From Fibrisoma limi BUZ 3 (GTDB lineage Bacteria; Bacteroidota; Bacteroidia; Cytophagales; Spirosomataceae), in the NCBI RefSeq assembly GCF_000296815.2, contig NZ_CAIT01000006.1:1246777-1310776 (forward strand): DNA of 64,000 bases, written 5' to 3'. Each line of letters begins with the position of its first letter. The first letter of the stretch is position 1. Positions 24,105 to 32,457 of this stretch are shown piece after piece. The notes under the pieces were generated by a model. The model saw only the letters and a program-made list of their open reading frames with translations. It did no database searches and was not told the origin of the DNA. Position numbers and translations under genes: made by a program.

Positions 24105-24123
24105 CAAACCTATGATATATCAT
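24105..24123 (-). promoter_or_regulatory. -7 box with abutting 12-bp palindrome (candidate MarR operator)
   Basis: Minus strand TAGGTTTG (24105-24112) is an exact -7 match 20 bases before the receptor start. The perfect palindrome ATGATATATCAT (24112-24123) lies directly upstream, between the -7 and -33 positions, where a bound repressor would block polymerase. Confidence 0.6.
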
Positions 24124-24207
24124 TTAAATAAAGAGGGAGATTCGGACTGAACTGAGCAAGAAGCCGGATGAACGAACTATTTCGGGGATGAGCGGTCGAT
24201 TTACCGC

Positions 24208-24236
24208 GAGTTTGAATATACTTGCGAACCAAACTC
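24208..24236. promoter_or_regulatory. Inverted repeat at the MarR gene promoter
   Basis: GAGTTTG (24208-24214) and CAAACTC (24230-24236) flank TATACTTG (24217-24224), a one-mismatch -7 box, 28 bases before the MarR ATG. It could be an autoregulatory site. Confidence 0.35.
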
Positions 24237-24252
24237 CCTCCGAAGCGACACT

Positions 24253-24690
24253 ATGCTGAATGATATTATTTTCTACGTGCTCGACAAGACGATCAAACGC
24301 TATCGGCAATACGCCCAAGGCCAGATTGATCGGGCGGGCATTTCCATCACCGTCGATCAGTGGTTAGTGTTGAGTGTTATTCAGGAATCGCCCGAGCTGG
24401 GCCAGACGGAGATTGCCGAGCGGGTGTTCAAAGATCAGGCCTCGGTTGCCCGTATCATCGATCTGCTCGTTAAGAAGGAGTTACTGGTACAAAGCACCAG
24501 CCGGCAGGACCGTCGGCGGGTAGATCGGTCCATCACGCCCCAGGGCCACGCGCTCCTGCAGGATGTTGCGCCCATCATTGCCCGGAATCGCAGCACGGCT
24601 TTGCAGGGGCTTTCCGAACCAGCCATTGAGCAGCTACGCCAAACCCTGGAGACGATCTACGCCAACTGCCAGACGACCACGGAGGGATAA
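24253..24690 (+). CDS. MarR-family transcription regulator
   Basis: 145 residues with the MarR winged-helix layout: dimerisation helix LNDIIFYVLDKTIKRYRQYA, HTH region LGQTEIAERVFKDQASVARIIDLLVKKELL, wing RQDRRRVDRSITPQGHALL, and a C-terminal helix. MarR proteins are usually small-molecule-responsive dimeric repressors of a divergent gene. Here the divergent gene is the outer-membrane receptor at 24084, and the 168-base spacer holds a palindrome abutting its -7 box. The ligand is unknown. Confidence 0.92.
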   Translation: MLNDIIFYVLDKTIKRYRQYAQGQIDRAGISITVDQWLVLSVIQESPELGQTEIAERVFKDQASVARIIDLLVKKELLVQSTSRQDRRRVDRSITPQGHALLQDVAPIIARNRSTALQGLSEPAIEQLRQTLETIYANCQTTTEG

Positions 24691-24760
24691 ATACAAAAAT
24701 CAGCGACCCAAAGGAAGATAAGGCACAGATGGTTTTTTGTCAAAGCAGCCGCCATAATGG

Positions 24761-24801
24761 CGTTTTTTGCCATCCCTCGCACCTCGGGATGACAAAAAAC
24801 G
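24761..24801. repeat. REP-like hairpin between convergent genes
   Basis: 16-bp stem with one mismatch (24761-24776 and 24786-24801, arms CGTTTTTTGxCATCCC), loop TCGCACCTC. A half-copy GGTTTTTTGTCA lies at 24731-24742. It sits between the MarR gene and the oppositely directed desaturase gene and has T runs on both strands, so it could terminate both. Confidence 0.65.
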
Positions 24802-24859
24802 TTAATTTACCCTATTGATTATCAGTGAATTACTCTGACACTCACCCATCCCGATTCAG

Positions 24860-25612
24860 CTACATATACTTCAGATCATTATTGGCTTTCAGCCGGATAA
24901 TTCCTAAGCCGTTCAGCAGGCGAATAACGGGGTAGGTTGGATCGAACTCGTGCCAGCGAAAACCGCCGAAATTAGCCCGCCCCCCAAATTTATGGTGGTT
25001 GTTGTGATACGACTCCCCCATCATCAGGAAATCGAACGGCAGCAGGTTCCTGGCCGTATCGTCAACAGCAAAGTTGACGTAGCCGTAGCGATGGGCGTAC
25101 CAGTTGATGATGGCGCCGTGAATGGGGCCCATCAGGAAATGGATCGGCAGCAGGGCAAACCACCACAGCGACGGCGCGTAGGCGATGTACACCAGCGTAT
25201 AGGCCGTTCCCCAGGCGATACGTACCGGCCAGCGGTCGCCGAACCATTCCATAAACGCCCAGTACGGCACCCCTTTCTTAAACTTCGGCGCAATCGTGTC
25301 GCGGTTGTTCAGAATGTCATTGTAGAACTGGCGTGTCTTCCACATCATGTCGAATAACCCTTTCGAGTACGATGGCGAGTGCGGGTCATGTTCCGTATCG
25401 GCGTGGGCGTGGTGCAGCCGGTGCATGATGCCGTAGGCTCGCGGGCTCAGAAACGACGACCCCTGCCCGATGAACGTCAGTACGTAAAAGAATTTCTCCC
25501 AGCCGGGGCTCATGGTAAACATCCCGTGGGCGGCATAGCGATGGAGGAAAAACGTCTGGGTAAAAATGGAGAGATACCAGTGGCAGGCAAAAAACGTAAG
25601 GATGATAAGCAT
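24860..25612 (-). CDS. Fatty acyl-CoA desaturase (membrane di-iron)
   Basis: 250 residues. The three histidine boxes of delta-9-type acyl desaturases are present: HRYAAH near residue 24, HRLHHAHAD near 64, and NNHHKF near 204, with hydrophobic pairs of helices between them (LLIILTFFACHWYL, VYIAYAPSLWWFALLPIHFL). It introduces a double bond in membrane acyl chains using O2 and two irons, adjusting membrane fluidity. Convergent with the MarR gene. 126 bases separate it from the CcoI gene upstream on the same strand, so independent transcription is possible. Confidence 0.92.
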   Translation of the reverse strand: MLIILTFFACHWYLSIFTQTFFLHRYAAHGMFTMSPGWEKFFYVLTFIGQGSSFLSPRAYGIMHRLHHAHADTEHDPHSPSYSKGLFDMMWKTRQFYNDILNNRDTIAPKFKKGVPYWAFMEWFGDRWPVRIAWGTAYTLVYIAYAPSLWWFALLPIHFLMGPIHGAIINWYAHRYGYVNFAVDDTARNLLPFDFLMMGESYHNNHHKFGGRANFGGFRWHEFDPTYPVIRLLNGLGIIRLKANNDLKYM

Positions 25613-25738
25613 GGTGAAACCGGAACGTAGCGGTGCAAAATTGCCCCAGCCTCCGCCCCGGCCCCATGATCTTTATCAGCCAGATTGATGATTCAGGTTG
25701 GCATTAAAAAGCAACGTTTTACGTATTGCCGGGCCAAT

Positions 25739-28273
25739 TTATTTGGCCAGCAGGCGGCCGGCCCAGCTCCGCATGCCAATCGTAGCGATCAGCAGCATGG
25801 TTGCCGAACTGAGCGGCATCAGAATGGCGGCTACTACCGGCGACAGGTTACCCGCTAACGCAAACCACAAACCGACGCCGTTGTAGAGCAGCGAGACACA
25901 GAAGCTGAACCGAATCAGACGCATGGCAAACCGGCTGTAGCGCAGAAAGCCGGGCAAGCGGGTAAGCGACGATGCATCCAGAATGGCATCGCTCGACGGC
26001 GTAAACTGTATCGTATCCTCCGATACGGCAATGCCCACGTCGGCCTGTTTCAGGGCACCGGCATCGTTGAGCCCGTCGCCAATCATAACCACCCGGCGGC
26101 CTTTTGCCTGAAGTTGCTGAATGAAGGCCAGCTTTTCCTGTGGCCGGCATTGAAACACCAGGTGATCGTCCGCGAACCAGTCGGCCAGCTCCACCCGCGC
26201 CGTATCGCTATCGCCCGAGAGTAAATACAGATCATGCGTCTGCTTCAGTTCGTTCAGCAGCGTCGCGATGCCCGGCCGGTACTGGTTCGGAAAGCGAAAA
26301 CAGCCAATCGGGGTTCCGTCGATACTGACGTACACGGCTGCCCCTACCGGGGCCTGCTGGGGTAATCTACCTACCGGGTCAACAAAGGAGCGGGAGCCGA
26401 GCCGGATGCGAATACCACAAACGTAGCCTTCAATACCCTTTCCTGGCGTTTCGGTAAACCGTCTGACGGCTCTGTGTCTTGTTTGTCCCAGATACGCTAC
26501 CAGCCGGCGGCTAAGCGGATGGGCCGATTGCTGCGCGAGCGAAACGAGCAGCGACCGCTCAAACGTATCCAGATCAAACACAAAATCTTCAATTGCCTCC
26601 GTACCGGCGGTGGAAGTCAGCGTACCGGTCTTGTCAAAAACGATGGTGTCGCAGGCGGCCATCTGCTCGATCACATCCACATTTTTCAGGTAAAAGCGCA
26701 GCTTACCCAGCAGCCGCATGCCGGTTCCCAGAGCGAAGGGGTACGACAACGACAACACACACGGACAGGCAACAATCAGCACGGCGGTACTGGCATTGAG
26801 GGCTTTCGACGGATCGACGACGTACCAGAACGTACCAACCAGCGCGGCAAGAATTAGTACCGTGATGGTAAAGTATTTGCCCACGGCATCGGCGAAGGTC
26901 TGCATACGACTCGGCGCTCCCTTCCGAAACACGTCGTTGTTCCAGAGCTGGGTTAGGTAGCTTTGCGACACCCCTCGCACAACTTCCAGTTCGATAGCCT
27001 CGCCCACCTGCTTACCACCGGCATACAGCAACGTACCGGCTTCTTTGTGTTCCGGGACCGATTCGCCTGTCACGAAGCTGTAATCAATGCTCCCCGTCCC
27101 TTTATACAGGATACCATCGGCCGGAATCAGTTCGCCGTGCCGAATCCGAATCCGGTCGCCTTTGCGCAGGTCGGTAACCGGGACGATTTCGTCGTGGCGG
27201 GTTGGGGGCGTGGGGTAATGAGCTTGGGGCACGGGGCAGGGGGCAGGGGGCGCGGGGTTGTGGGCTGAGCTAGCGGGGGGAAAGGCAGACGCTTCTCCCA
27301 CTCCCCCACGCCCCTCACCCCCTGTTCCACGCCCTTCGCCCCAAGCCCCACGCCCCACCACCGTTACGGCCAGCGGAAAATAGGCTTTGTAATCCCGCTC
27401 AAAGGACAGGAAATCGTAGGTACGCTGCTGAAACCATTTGCCGCACAACAAAAAGAAAATCAACCCCGTAACGGAGTCGTAGTATCCGGCACCGTTCAGT
27501 GCCAGCACCTCGTACGTACTGCGGGTAAACGCTACCAGAATACCCAGCAGAATGGGTACGTCGATGTTGATGACCCCCTTGCGCAGGCTCCGCCATACGG
27601 ACTCAAAATACCCCGACGCCGAATAGAACACGACCGGCAGGGCCAGCAGCAGGTTGAGCCGCCCGAACCACTGCTTGAAGGTTGAATCGTCGAGCCCCAG
27701 GTACTCCGGAAAGCTGAACAGCATAATATTCCCGGCGCAGAACCCCGCCACCCCCAGCCGGTACAGCAGCGACCGGTACGATGGTTTCTGCCCGGCCTGA
27801 ACGACGTCGTTCAGACTAAGGAGCGGCTCATACCCCAGTGAGGTCAGCAGTTCGGCTACCTGCCGGAGCGTCAACTGGTCGGTCTGATACGTGAGGTGAA
27901 CCTGCTTCTTTAAAAAATCAACCCGCGTCTGCGTGATGCCGGGCTGGATGCGATAGAGGTGTTCCAGCAGATACAAACAGGACGAGCAGTGGATGGTCGG
28001 TACGTAAAACGTGACGCGGGCGATGGTTCCGTTGCTGAACGTCAGTAGTTGAGCGGCAATATCGGGATGGTCCAGCACCGCAAACTGAGCCTGGCGCGGG
28101 CTGGTACCCGGCGTCTGATTATAATCGTAATAGTGGCAAAGCTGGTGTTCGTCCAGGATGGCATAGACGGTTCGGCAACCATCGCAGCAGAATACTTTTT
28201 CGCCGGCTTGAACCGACTGATCAGGACAGGGTGAGCCGCAGTGGGCACATACGGTGGCGGTGGTTGTAACCAT
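25739..28273 (-). CDS. ccoI: CcoI/FixI-type copper-translocating P-type ATPase with low-complexity insert
   Basis: 844 residues. Order: N-terminal Cys-rich zinc-finger-like module (CAHCGSPC, FCCDGC, 9-33), HMA domain with metal site IHCSSC (94-99), membrane helices, A domain with TGES (402-405), CPC in helix 6 (503-505), phosphorylation site DKTGT (547-551), and a hinge motif GDGLNDAGALKQADVG. The N-terminal module plus IHCSSC and SLSYPFALG after CPC mark the CcoI/FixI branch, which supplies copper to cbb3 oxidase. Odd point: residues about 307-359 are a Gly/Arg then Pro/Ala-rich insert in the A-domain loop, of the same DNA type as in ccoG. It lies 13.6 kb from the cco operon and is divergent from hemN. 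Confidence 0.93.
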   Translation of the reverse strand: MVTTTATVCAHCGSPCPDQSVQAGEKVFCCDGCRTVYAILDEHQLCHYYDYNQTPGTSPRQAQFAVLDHPDIAAQLLTFSNGTIARVTFYVPTIHCSSCLYLLEHLYRIQPGITQTRVDFLKKQVHLTYQTDQLTLRQVAELLTSLGYEPLLSLNDVVQAGQKPSYRSLLYRLGVAGFCAGNIMLFSFPEYLGLDDSTFKQWFGRLNLLLALPVVFYSASGYFESVWRSLRKGVINIDVPILLGILVAFTRSTYEVLALNGAGYYDSVTGLIFFLLCGKWFQQRTYDFLSFERDYKAYFPLAVTVVGRGAWGEGRGTGGEGRGGVGEASAFPPASSAHNPAPPAPCPVPQAHYPTPPTRHDEIVPVTDLRKGDRIRIRHGELIPADGILYKGTGSIDYSFVTGESVPEHKEAGTLLYAGGKQVGEAIELEVVRGVSQSYLTQLWNNDVFRKGAPSRMQTFADAVGKYFTITVLILAALVGTFWYVVDPSKALNASTAVLIVACPCVLSLSYPFALGTGMRLLGKLRFYLKNVDVIEQMAACDTIVFDKTGTLTSTAGTEAIEDFVFDLDTFERSLLVSLAQQSAHPLSRRLVAYLGQTRHRAVRRFTETPGKGIEGYVCGIRIRLGSRSFVDPVGRLPQQAPVGAAVYVSIDGTPIGCFRFPNQYRPGIATLLNELKQTHDLYLLSGDSDTARVELADWFADDHLVFQCRPQEKLAFIQQLQAKGRRVVMIGDGLNDAGALKQADVGIAVSEDTIQFTPSSDAILDASSLTRLPGFLRYSRFAMRLIRFSFCVSLLYNGVGLWFALAGNLSPVVAAILMPLSSATMLLIATIGMRSWAGRLLAK
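27197..27357. repeat. G-rich/C-rich low-complexity insert, copy C (inside ccoI)
   Basis: Plus strand: GGGGGCGTGGGG-type tracts (27202-27285), then a short AG-rich centre, then CCCCCACGCCCC-type tracts (27298-27357). The arms are roughly complementary. Adds about 53 residues to the ATPase without a frameshift. The centre differs from copies A and B. Confidence 0.8.
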
Positions 28274-28395
28274 TTATCAGGTTTTGAATGCCTGTGCAAG
28301 GTCTGCAATCCTGCCACGCTACGAGATGACAAAGCTCAGCTAAGGCCCTGATTACGCTCAGCTTAGCCGCGTCAGAAAAGCACCACTTTTATACC

Positions 28396-29769
28396 ATGAT
28401 AACGCCAGAATCGCTCATCCGGAAATACAACGTACCTGGTCCGCGCTACACCAGTTATCCCACCGTACCGCACTGGAAGACGGACGCTTTTGATCAGCAC
28501 CGGTGGCAGCAGCGCCTGAACACGGCCTTTGCCGACAGCAACTATACCGACGGCATCAGCCTATACATTCACCTGCCCTATTGCGAGAGTCTCTGTACGT
28601 TCTGTGGCTGTAACAAGCACATCACCCGAAATCACGCCGTTGAAACCCCGTACATTGACGCGCTGCTGACGGAATGGGAACTGTACTGCGACTGGTTTCC
28701 CGAGCGGCCACGTATTGCCGAGTTGCATCTGGGCGGTGGCACACCCAGTTTTTTCTCCCCGCATGAACTACGTCGGCTGCTAACTGGTATCTTCCGGTGG
28801 GCAGACCCTACCGAAGCACCCGATTTTGGGTGGGAAGGCCATCCGAACAACACCACCCATGAACACCTGCAAACGCTTTATGAATTCGGTTTCCGGCGGG
28901 TCAGCTTCGGGGTGCAGGACTATGACCCCGTTGTGCAGCAGGCTATCCACCGCCATCAGCCCGTCGAAAACGTTGAACAGGTGACGCGCTGGGCCCGCGA
29001 GATCGGCTACACATCGATTAGCCATGATCTGGTGTTTGGCTTACCGTTTCAGCGAAAACAGGCGATTGTCCACACGGTACACCAGACCCTGCGGCTTAGG
29101 CCCGACCGGATTTCGTTCTACTCCTACGCCCACGTACCCTGGATCAAGGGAAACGGTCAGCGCGGTTTTCGGGATGAGGATCTGCCTACGGCCGACGAAA
29201 AACGGGCGCTGTACGAAACCGGCCGGAAGCTGCTCGAAGCGGGCGGCTACACCGAAATCGGTATGGATCACTTCGCTCTGCCGCACGATTCGCTGTATCG
29301 GGCGGCTCAGGCCGGCACGCTCCACCGTAATTTTATGGGGTACACCACTGCTAAAAGCAACGTCCTGATTGGCCTGGGCGCTTCGGCTATCAGCGACATT
29401 GGAACAGCATTTGGGCAAAATGAAAAAGAACTGGCCCGGTATCTACGGCAAGTCCGGTCGGGCGAATCGCCCCTCCTGCGGGGCCATCTGCTCAGCCACG
29501 ACGACCGGTTTATCCGCTACCATATCCTGAACATCATGTGTCGTTTCGAAACCACCTGGACGCTGGCCGACTGGTCGGCTAATGACTGGATTGCCCTGAC
29601 AATCCGGCTGGAAGCATTACGTCAGGATGGACTGGTCGAGTACGATGAAACGGGCCTGCGCGTACTGCCACAGGGTCGCCCGTTCCTGCGTAACATCTGC
29701 ATGGCGTTCGACCGGTACCTGAACCACCCCGTAGCAGAGACCAGCCGGGTGTTTTCGCAAACGGTGTAA
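28396..29769 (+). CDS. hemN: Oxygen-independent coproporphyrinogen III dehydrogenase (radical SAM)
   Basis: 457 residues. The radical-SAM cluster motif CESLCTFC has Cys63, Cys67 and Cys70, followed by Cys72 as in true HemN. The GGGTPSF motif (SAM binding) follows, then VSFGVQDYDP, LVFGLPFQ, and a C-terminal HemN domain (LSHDDRFIRYHIL). It converts coproporphyrinogen III to protoporphyrinogen IX without O2, supplying haem when oxygen is scarce. That matches a cbb3 oxidase lifestyle. It is divergent from ccoI with a 122-base spacer; a shared control region is plausible, but I saw no FNR-type dyad there. Confidence 0.95.
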   Translation: MITPESLIRKYNVPGPRYTSYPTVPHWKTDAFDQHRWQQRLNTAFADSNYTDGISLYIHLPYCESLCTFCGCNKHITRNHAVETPYIDALLTEWELYCDWFPERPRIAELHLGGGTPSFFSPHELRRLLTGIFRWADPTEAPDFGWEGHPNNTTHEHLQTLYEFGFRRVSFGVQDYDPVVQQAIHRHQPVENVEQVTRWAREIGYTSISHDLVFGLPFQRKQAIVHTVHQTLRLRPDRISFYSYAHVPWIKGNGQRGFRDEDLPTADEKRALYETGRKLLEAGGYTEIGMDHFALPHDSLYRAAQAGTLHRNFMGYTTAKSNVLIGLGASAISDIGTAFGQNEKELARYLRQVRSGESPLLRGHLLSHDDRFIRYHILNIMCRFETTWTLADWSANDWIALTIRLEALRQDGLVEYDETGLRVLPQGRPFLRNICMAFDRYLNHPVAETSRVFSQTV

Positions 29770-29815
29770 GCTCTGAATACGTATACCGACACCTCTTTCA
29801 ACAAGACCTATCCCC

Positions 29816-30283
29816 ATGCTAACCCATCTGTCCGACGAAGTAATTAACCACATGCTGACCAACCAGTGGTACGGTCGACTGGGCTGCGCGGTCGGCAACG
29901 ACGTACTGGTCGTTCCGGTTACGTATCTCTACGATGGCTACTTCATCTACGGTCATACCCGGGAAGGCACGAAAACGAAGCTGATGCGGCAGAACCCGAA
30001 TGTATGTCTGGAGATTGATGAAGTCGTATCGCCTACCCACTGGCGTAGCGTTGTCGTACACGGCCGGTTCGAAGAGCTGACGGGCGAAGAACGAACGGAG
30101 GTCCTGCACCGGCTTGGCGCCCGAACGGCTCCGTTCTTCGCTGACGAAGTGCCCGCCAGGACCGACGGCCAGCGCCATTCGTCGGTACCCACTACCCTAC
30201 CGCCGACTGTTGTCTACCGAATCCGGATCAGCCGGAAAAGCGGCCGGGCTGAACACCGGCAATCGTTGCTGTCAGATTCGTGA
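29816..30283 (+). CDS. Pyridoxamine-5'-phosphate-oxidase-fold flavin-binding protein
   Basis: 155 residues of the split-barrel PNPOx-like superfamily: early strand WYGRLGCAVGNDVLVVPVTYLYDG, then YGHTREGTKTKLMRQNPNVCLEIDE, then WRSVVVHGRFEEL. Such proteins bind FMN or F420 or sometimes haem; the reaction cannot be assigned. It starts 46 bases after hemN on the same strand, so it may be co-transcribed. The C-terminal 30 residues are polar and of low conservation type. Confidence 0.82.
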   Translation: MLTHLSDEVINHMLTNQWYGRLGCAVGNDVLVVPVTYLYDGYFIYGHTREGTKTKLMRQNPNVCLEIDEVVSPTHWRSVVVHGRFEELTGEERTEVLHRLGARTAPFFADEVPARTDGQRHSSVPTTLPPTVVYRIRISRKSGRAEHRQSLLSDS

Positions 30284-30385
30284 CCGCTATAGACGCTGGA
30301 GCTTACAGAAACAGCGTAATGAGGAACGTAAAACGCTTGAATCGTTTACGTAACGTTGAGATCTGCACCTGCTTACTGATTGCGC

Positions 30386-30823
30386 TTACTTTTTTGACTT
30401 AGCTGCTCCATTAGGCTGATAGTTAACAGGCAACTCCTGTTTATCGTAGTTAATCACCACTAGTTTTTGCCCATTCGCCTGTTTTTCCTGGAGCAGTACT
30501 TCGTTTATGTGATGCTTCATAAAGACAGCTTTAACGGCTTTTCTGTCTCTGGTAGGCTGACCATTGAGCAGATACAAAATCGCTTTAGACGGGCCATCAA
30601 ATAAAGGCACGCCCCCAGGCCTACCTCCCTTCTCAGTAACTACCGGTACATCGTCAAGTACGGCGTAAGCTGAATAGAAATCATCATTGACATTTTGTAA
30701 GACGTAATTAGCCTTTCTCAGTGGGCTACTCAGCGGACCCATTGGCTCAATAGCAGGCCTGCAGGAGAAGCTCCCTATCAGCAACAGAACGGCAAAAAAA
30801 CATCGTAAGCAGTTGATCTTCAT
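30386..30823 (-). CDS. Putative lipoprotein, unknown function
   Basis: 145 residues from the ATG at 30823 (MKINCLRCFFAVLLLIGSFSC), which gives a lipoprotein signal with Cys21 in the lipobox; the open frame to 30850 adds nine polar residues I consider untranslated. The mature part resembles a plug- or secretin-like small domain: YAVLDDVPV, KAILYLLNGQPT, NEVLLQEKQANGQKLVVINYDK. The cadence recalls TonB-plug-like modules, but this is weak. Lys-rich C-terminus. Transcribed alone. Confidence 0.6.
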   Translation of the reverse strand: MKINCLRCFFAVLLLIGSFSCRPAIEPMGPLSSPLRKANYVLQNVNDDFYSAYAVLDDVPVVTEKGGRPGGVPLFDGPSKAILYLLNGQPTRDRKAVKAVFMKHHINEVLLQEKQANGQKLVVINYDKQELPVNYQPNGAAKSKK

Positions 30824-30934
30824 GGTGCGATGGCTTTGACTACAAGGCAACGCCCATGTATGATCAGTAGATATAAGGAAAACGAAAAATTTAGTAGCTG
30901 GTGATCCAGTGTGTTTTTACGACAGACAATACGC

Positions 30935-31801
30935 TTATGCTTCGGCCGCGACCGGCTGCTCCGGCGACGGCAGGGTTACTTTCCCGCTGGGCGATAAGGT
31001 AGCTCGTCCGTAGAAAAACCAGATGGCTATTCCCCATAATGTGACCAGAATGCCGGTGTAACTACTCACGACCGGCTGGCCCAGATCGGCGGTGAACACC
31101 AGGTCCATACTGCCGTGAAAAAGCGCACAGGCTACTACATTACCCCGTGAGGTATTGAACAGCCAGGTGAAGAGGATGCCTCCCGTAACTAAACTAACTA
31201 CCCAGCCAATTACCGCACCGAGATCCATGTGAGCATACCCACCCAACGGGTTAAAAAACAGCGGCCAGTGCCAGATCGCCCAGAAAGCCGTAAGGATCAG
31301 GTTGGATGTAAAAGCCGAATACCGGACCTGAAGCCGGGGTAGCACGTATCCCCGCCAGCCGACCTCCTCACCAAACCCGAAGAACAGAAGGTTAGCCAGC
31401 ACGAACGCCCAGGGCGAAAACGATGCAAACTCGCCAGACCCCGGCATGGTCGGCCAATGCGGTACCTGTTGATGGGTCAGGAAAATGCTGCTGATAACGC
31501 CGAGCAGCACCACAACCGGCGAGAACGCACCAATGGCCAGCCAACGTACCGCCAGCCAGCCAGTAGCCCGCCCCCAAAACTGCCGGATACCCGGCCTCCC
31601 TCGCTGGTACAACGTCATAGCGACGGAGGCCAGAAGCGGCCCCAGGCTTCCCAGCAGATGTACGTAGGGTAGATCATTGCGGGATACACCCAGATCCATA
31701 TAATATGGCGCCCAGATCAACCAGGAGATGGCGTAGGCCCAGCCGAAATAATGAAGAATAGGAAACCAGAACCGCTGGGAAGTGGAAAAACCTGACTGCA
31801 T
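30935..31801 (-). CDS. CPBP-family intramembrane metalloprotease (Rce1/CAAX-like)
   Basis: 288 residues, about eight helices. The CPBP motif 1 is intact: FGFGEEVGWRGYVLPRLQ, with the catalytic Glu pair and Arg. Motif 2 follows (LTAFWAIWHWPLFF, with His), and motif 3 is LFNTSRGNVVACALFHGSMDL with an HxxxD-like His. Members act as membrane proteases or as immunity and assembly factors; substrates are unknown here. An exact -7 box lies 64 bases upstream. Compare the degenerate relative at 3156-3845, which lacks the catalytic Glu pair. Confidence 0.88.
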   Translation of the reverse strand: MQSGFSTSQRFWFPILHYFGWAYAISWLIWAPYYMDLGVSRNDLPYVHLLGSLGPLLASVAMTLYQRGRPGIRQFWGRATGWLAVRWLAIGAFSPVVVLLGVISSIFLTHQQVPHWPTMPGSGEFASFSPWAFVLANLLFFGFGEEVGWRGYVLPRLQVRYSAFTSNLILTAFWAIWHWPLFFNPLGGYAHMDLGAVIGWVVSLVTGGILFTWLFNTSRGNVVACALFHGSMDLVFTADLGQPVVSSYTGILVTLWGIAIWFFYGRATLSPSGKVTLPSPEQPVAAEA

Positions 31802-31864
31802 AGGACAGAGGGGACATCCTGCCTCGGCCGGTATAGGGCATCTGGCAGGCGTTGGTAGTTAGGT

Positions 31865-31872
31865 CAAACATA
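31865..31872 (-). promoter_or_regulatory. Candidate -7 promoter box (TATGTTTG)
   Basis: Exact TAnnTTTG match on the minus strand, 63 bases before the CPBP protease start. Confidence 0.4.
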
Positions 31873-31932
31873 CCCTTCTTTCCGCCCCACGCCGATGAGC
31901 AGCGTCAGCCCCAGCCCTGATTACAAACAGAA

Positions 31933-31961
31933 AGAGCCACCAGTCATTGACCGATGGCTCT
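31933..31961 (-). terminator. Rho-independent terminator
   Basis: 7-bp stem AGAGCCA/TGGCTCT (31933-31939 and 31955-31961) with extra pairing inside, followed on the minus strand by TTTCTGTTTG. It is 20 bases past the stop of the 31982-32386 gene. Confidence 0.65.
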
Positions 31962-31981
31962 GGTAATTCACACCTAACGGA

Positions 31982-32386
31982 TTAATTACCTGTTTGCTCT
32001 GGGCCGGGCTGAAATTCAATGGGCCGTTTCGGCTCCTGTTTTTTCACCACACGCGGCTGCACGGCCGGTCCCATAGGCCGCTGCATTTTATAATTCCAGT
32101 TTGCAAAATTTGAATTGGGATCCACCGGCACCACTATACCCCCCTGCTGAATGACGCTCACCGGCTGGTTTTTATAATCAGCCGATGCCATACGTTGTGG
32201 CCCCTGGGCCGGAACCACCACCGCTGTTCGATTCTCCCATTTTCGGGCTACAGCGGCTTTGTTCGGGTGTTTATAGTTATGCGTTGAATACGTCACATCT
32301 CGCTTCAGTTTTTCGTCCTGAGCCATAGCCGTATTAATCGCCACCACGCCTACCAGGGCGGCAGCGATCAGCAACATACGTTTCAT
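31982..32386 (-). CDS. Small secreted basic protein, unknown function
   Basis: 134 residues with a signal peptide (MKRMLLIAAALVGVVAINTAMAQ, cut after AMA). The mature part is basic and Pro/Gln-rich (RPMGPAVQPRVVKKQEPKRP) with no recognised domain; it is probably disordered or surface-associated. It has its own terminator at 31933-31961. The 5' region (32387-32457) is very AT-rich, consistent with a promoter, though no exact -7 box is seen. Confidence 0.65.
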   Translation of the reverse strand: MKRMLLIAAALVGVVAINTAMAQDEKLKRDVTYSTHNYKHPNKAAVARKWENRTAVVVPAQGPQRMASADYKNQPVSVIQQGGIVVPVDPNSNFANWNYKMQRPMGPAVQPRVVKKQEPKRPIEFQPGPEQTGN

Positions 32387-32457
32387 AACAAGTTTATGGT
32401 TTTGTTGTACTTATTACGAATAAACAAAAAAAATAGCTACTATATTTATAGTTTCTA

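Noticed and set aside
7570-27357. Sequencing or assembly error as the cause of the ccoG and ccoI inserts
   Set aside because: Both inserts keep the frame and share architecture with two further copies, which random error would not give; read-level data would still be needed to exclude collapse of repeat number.
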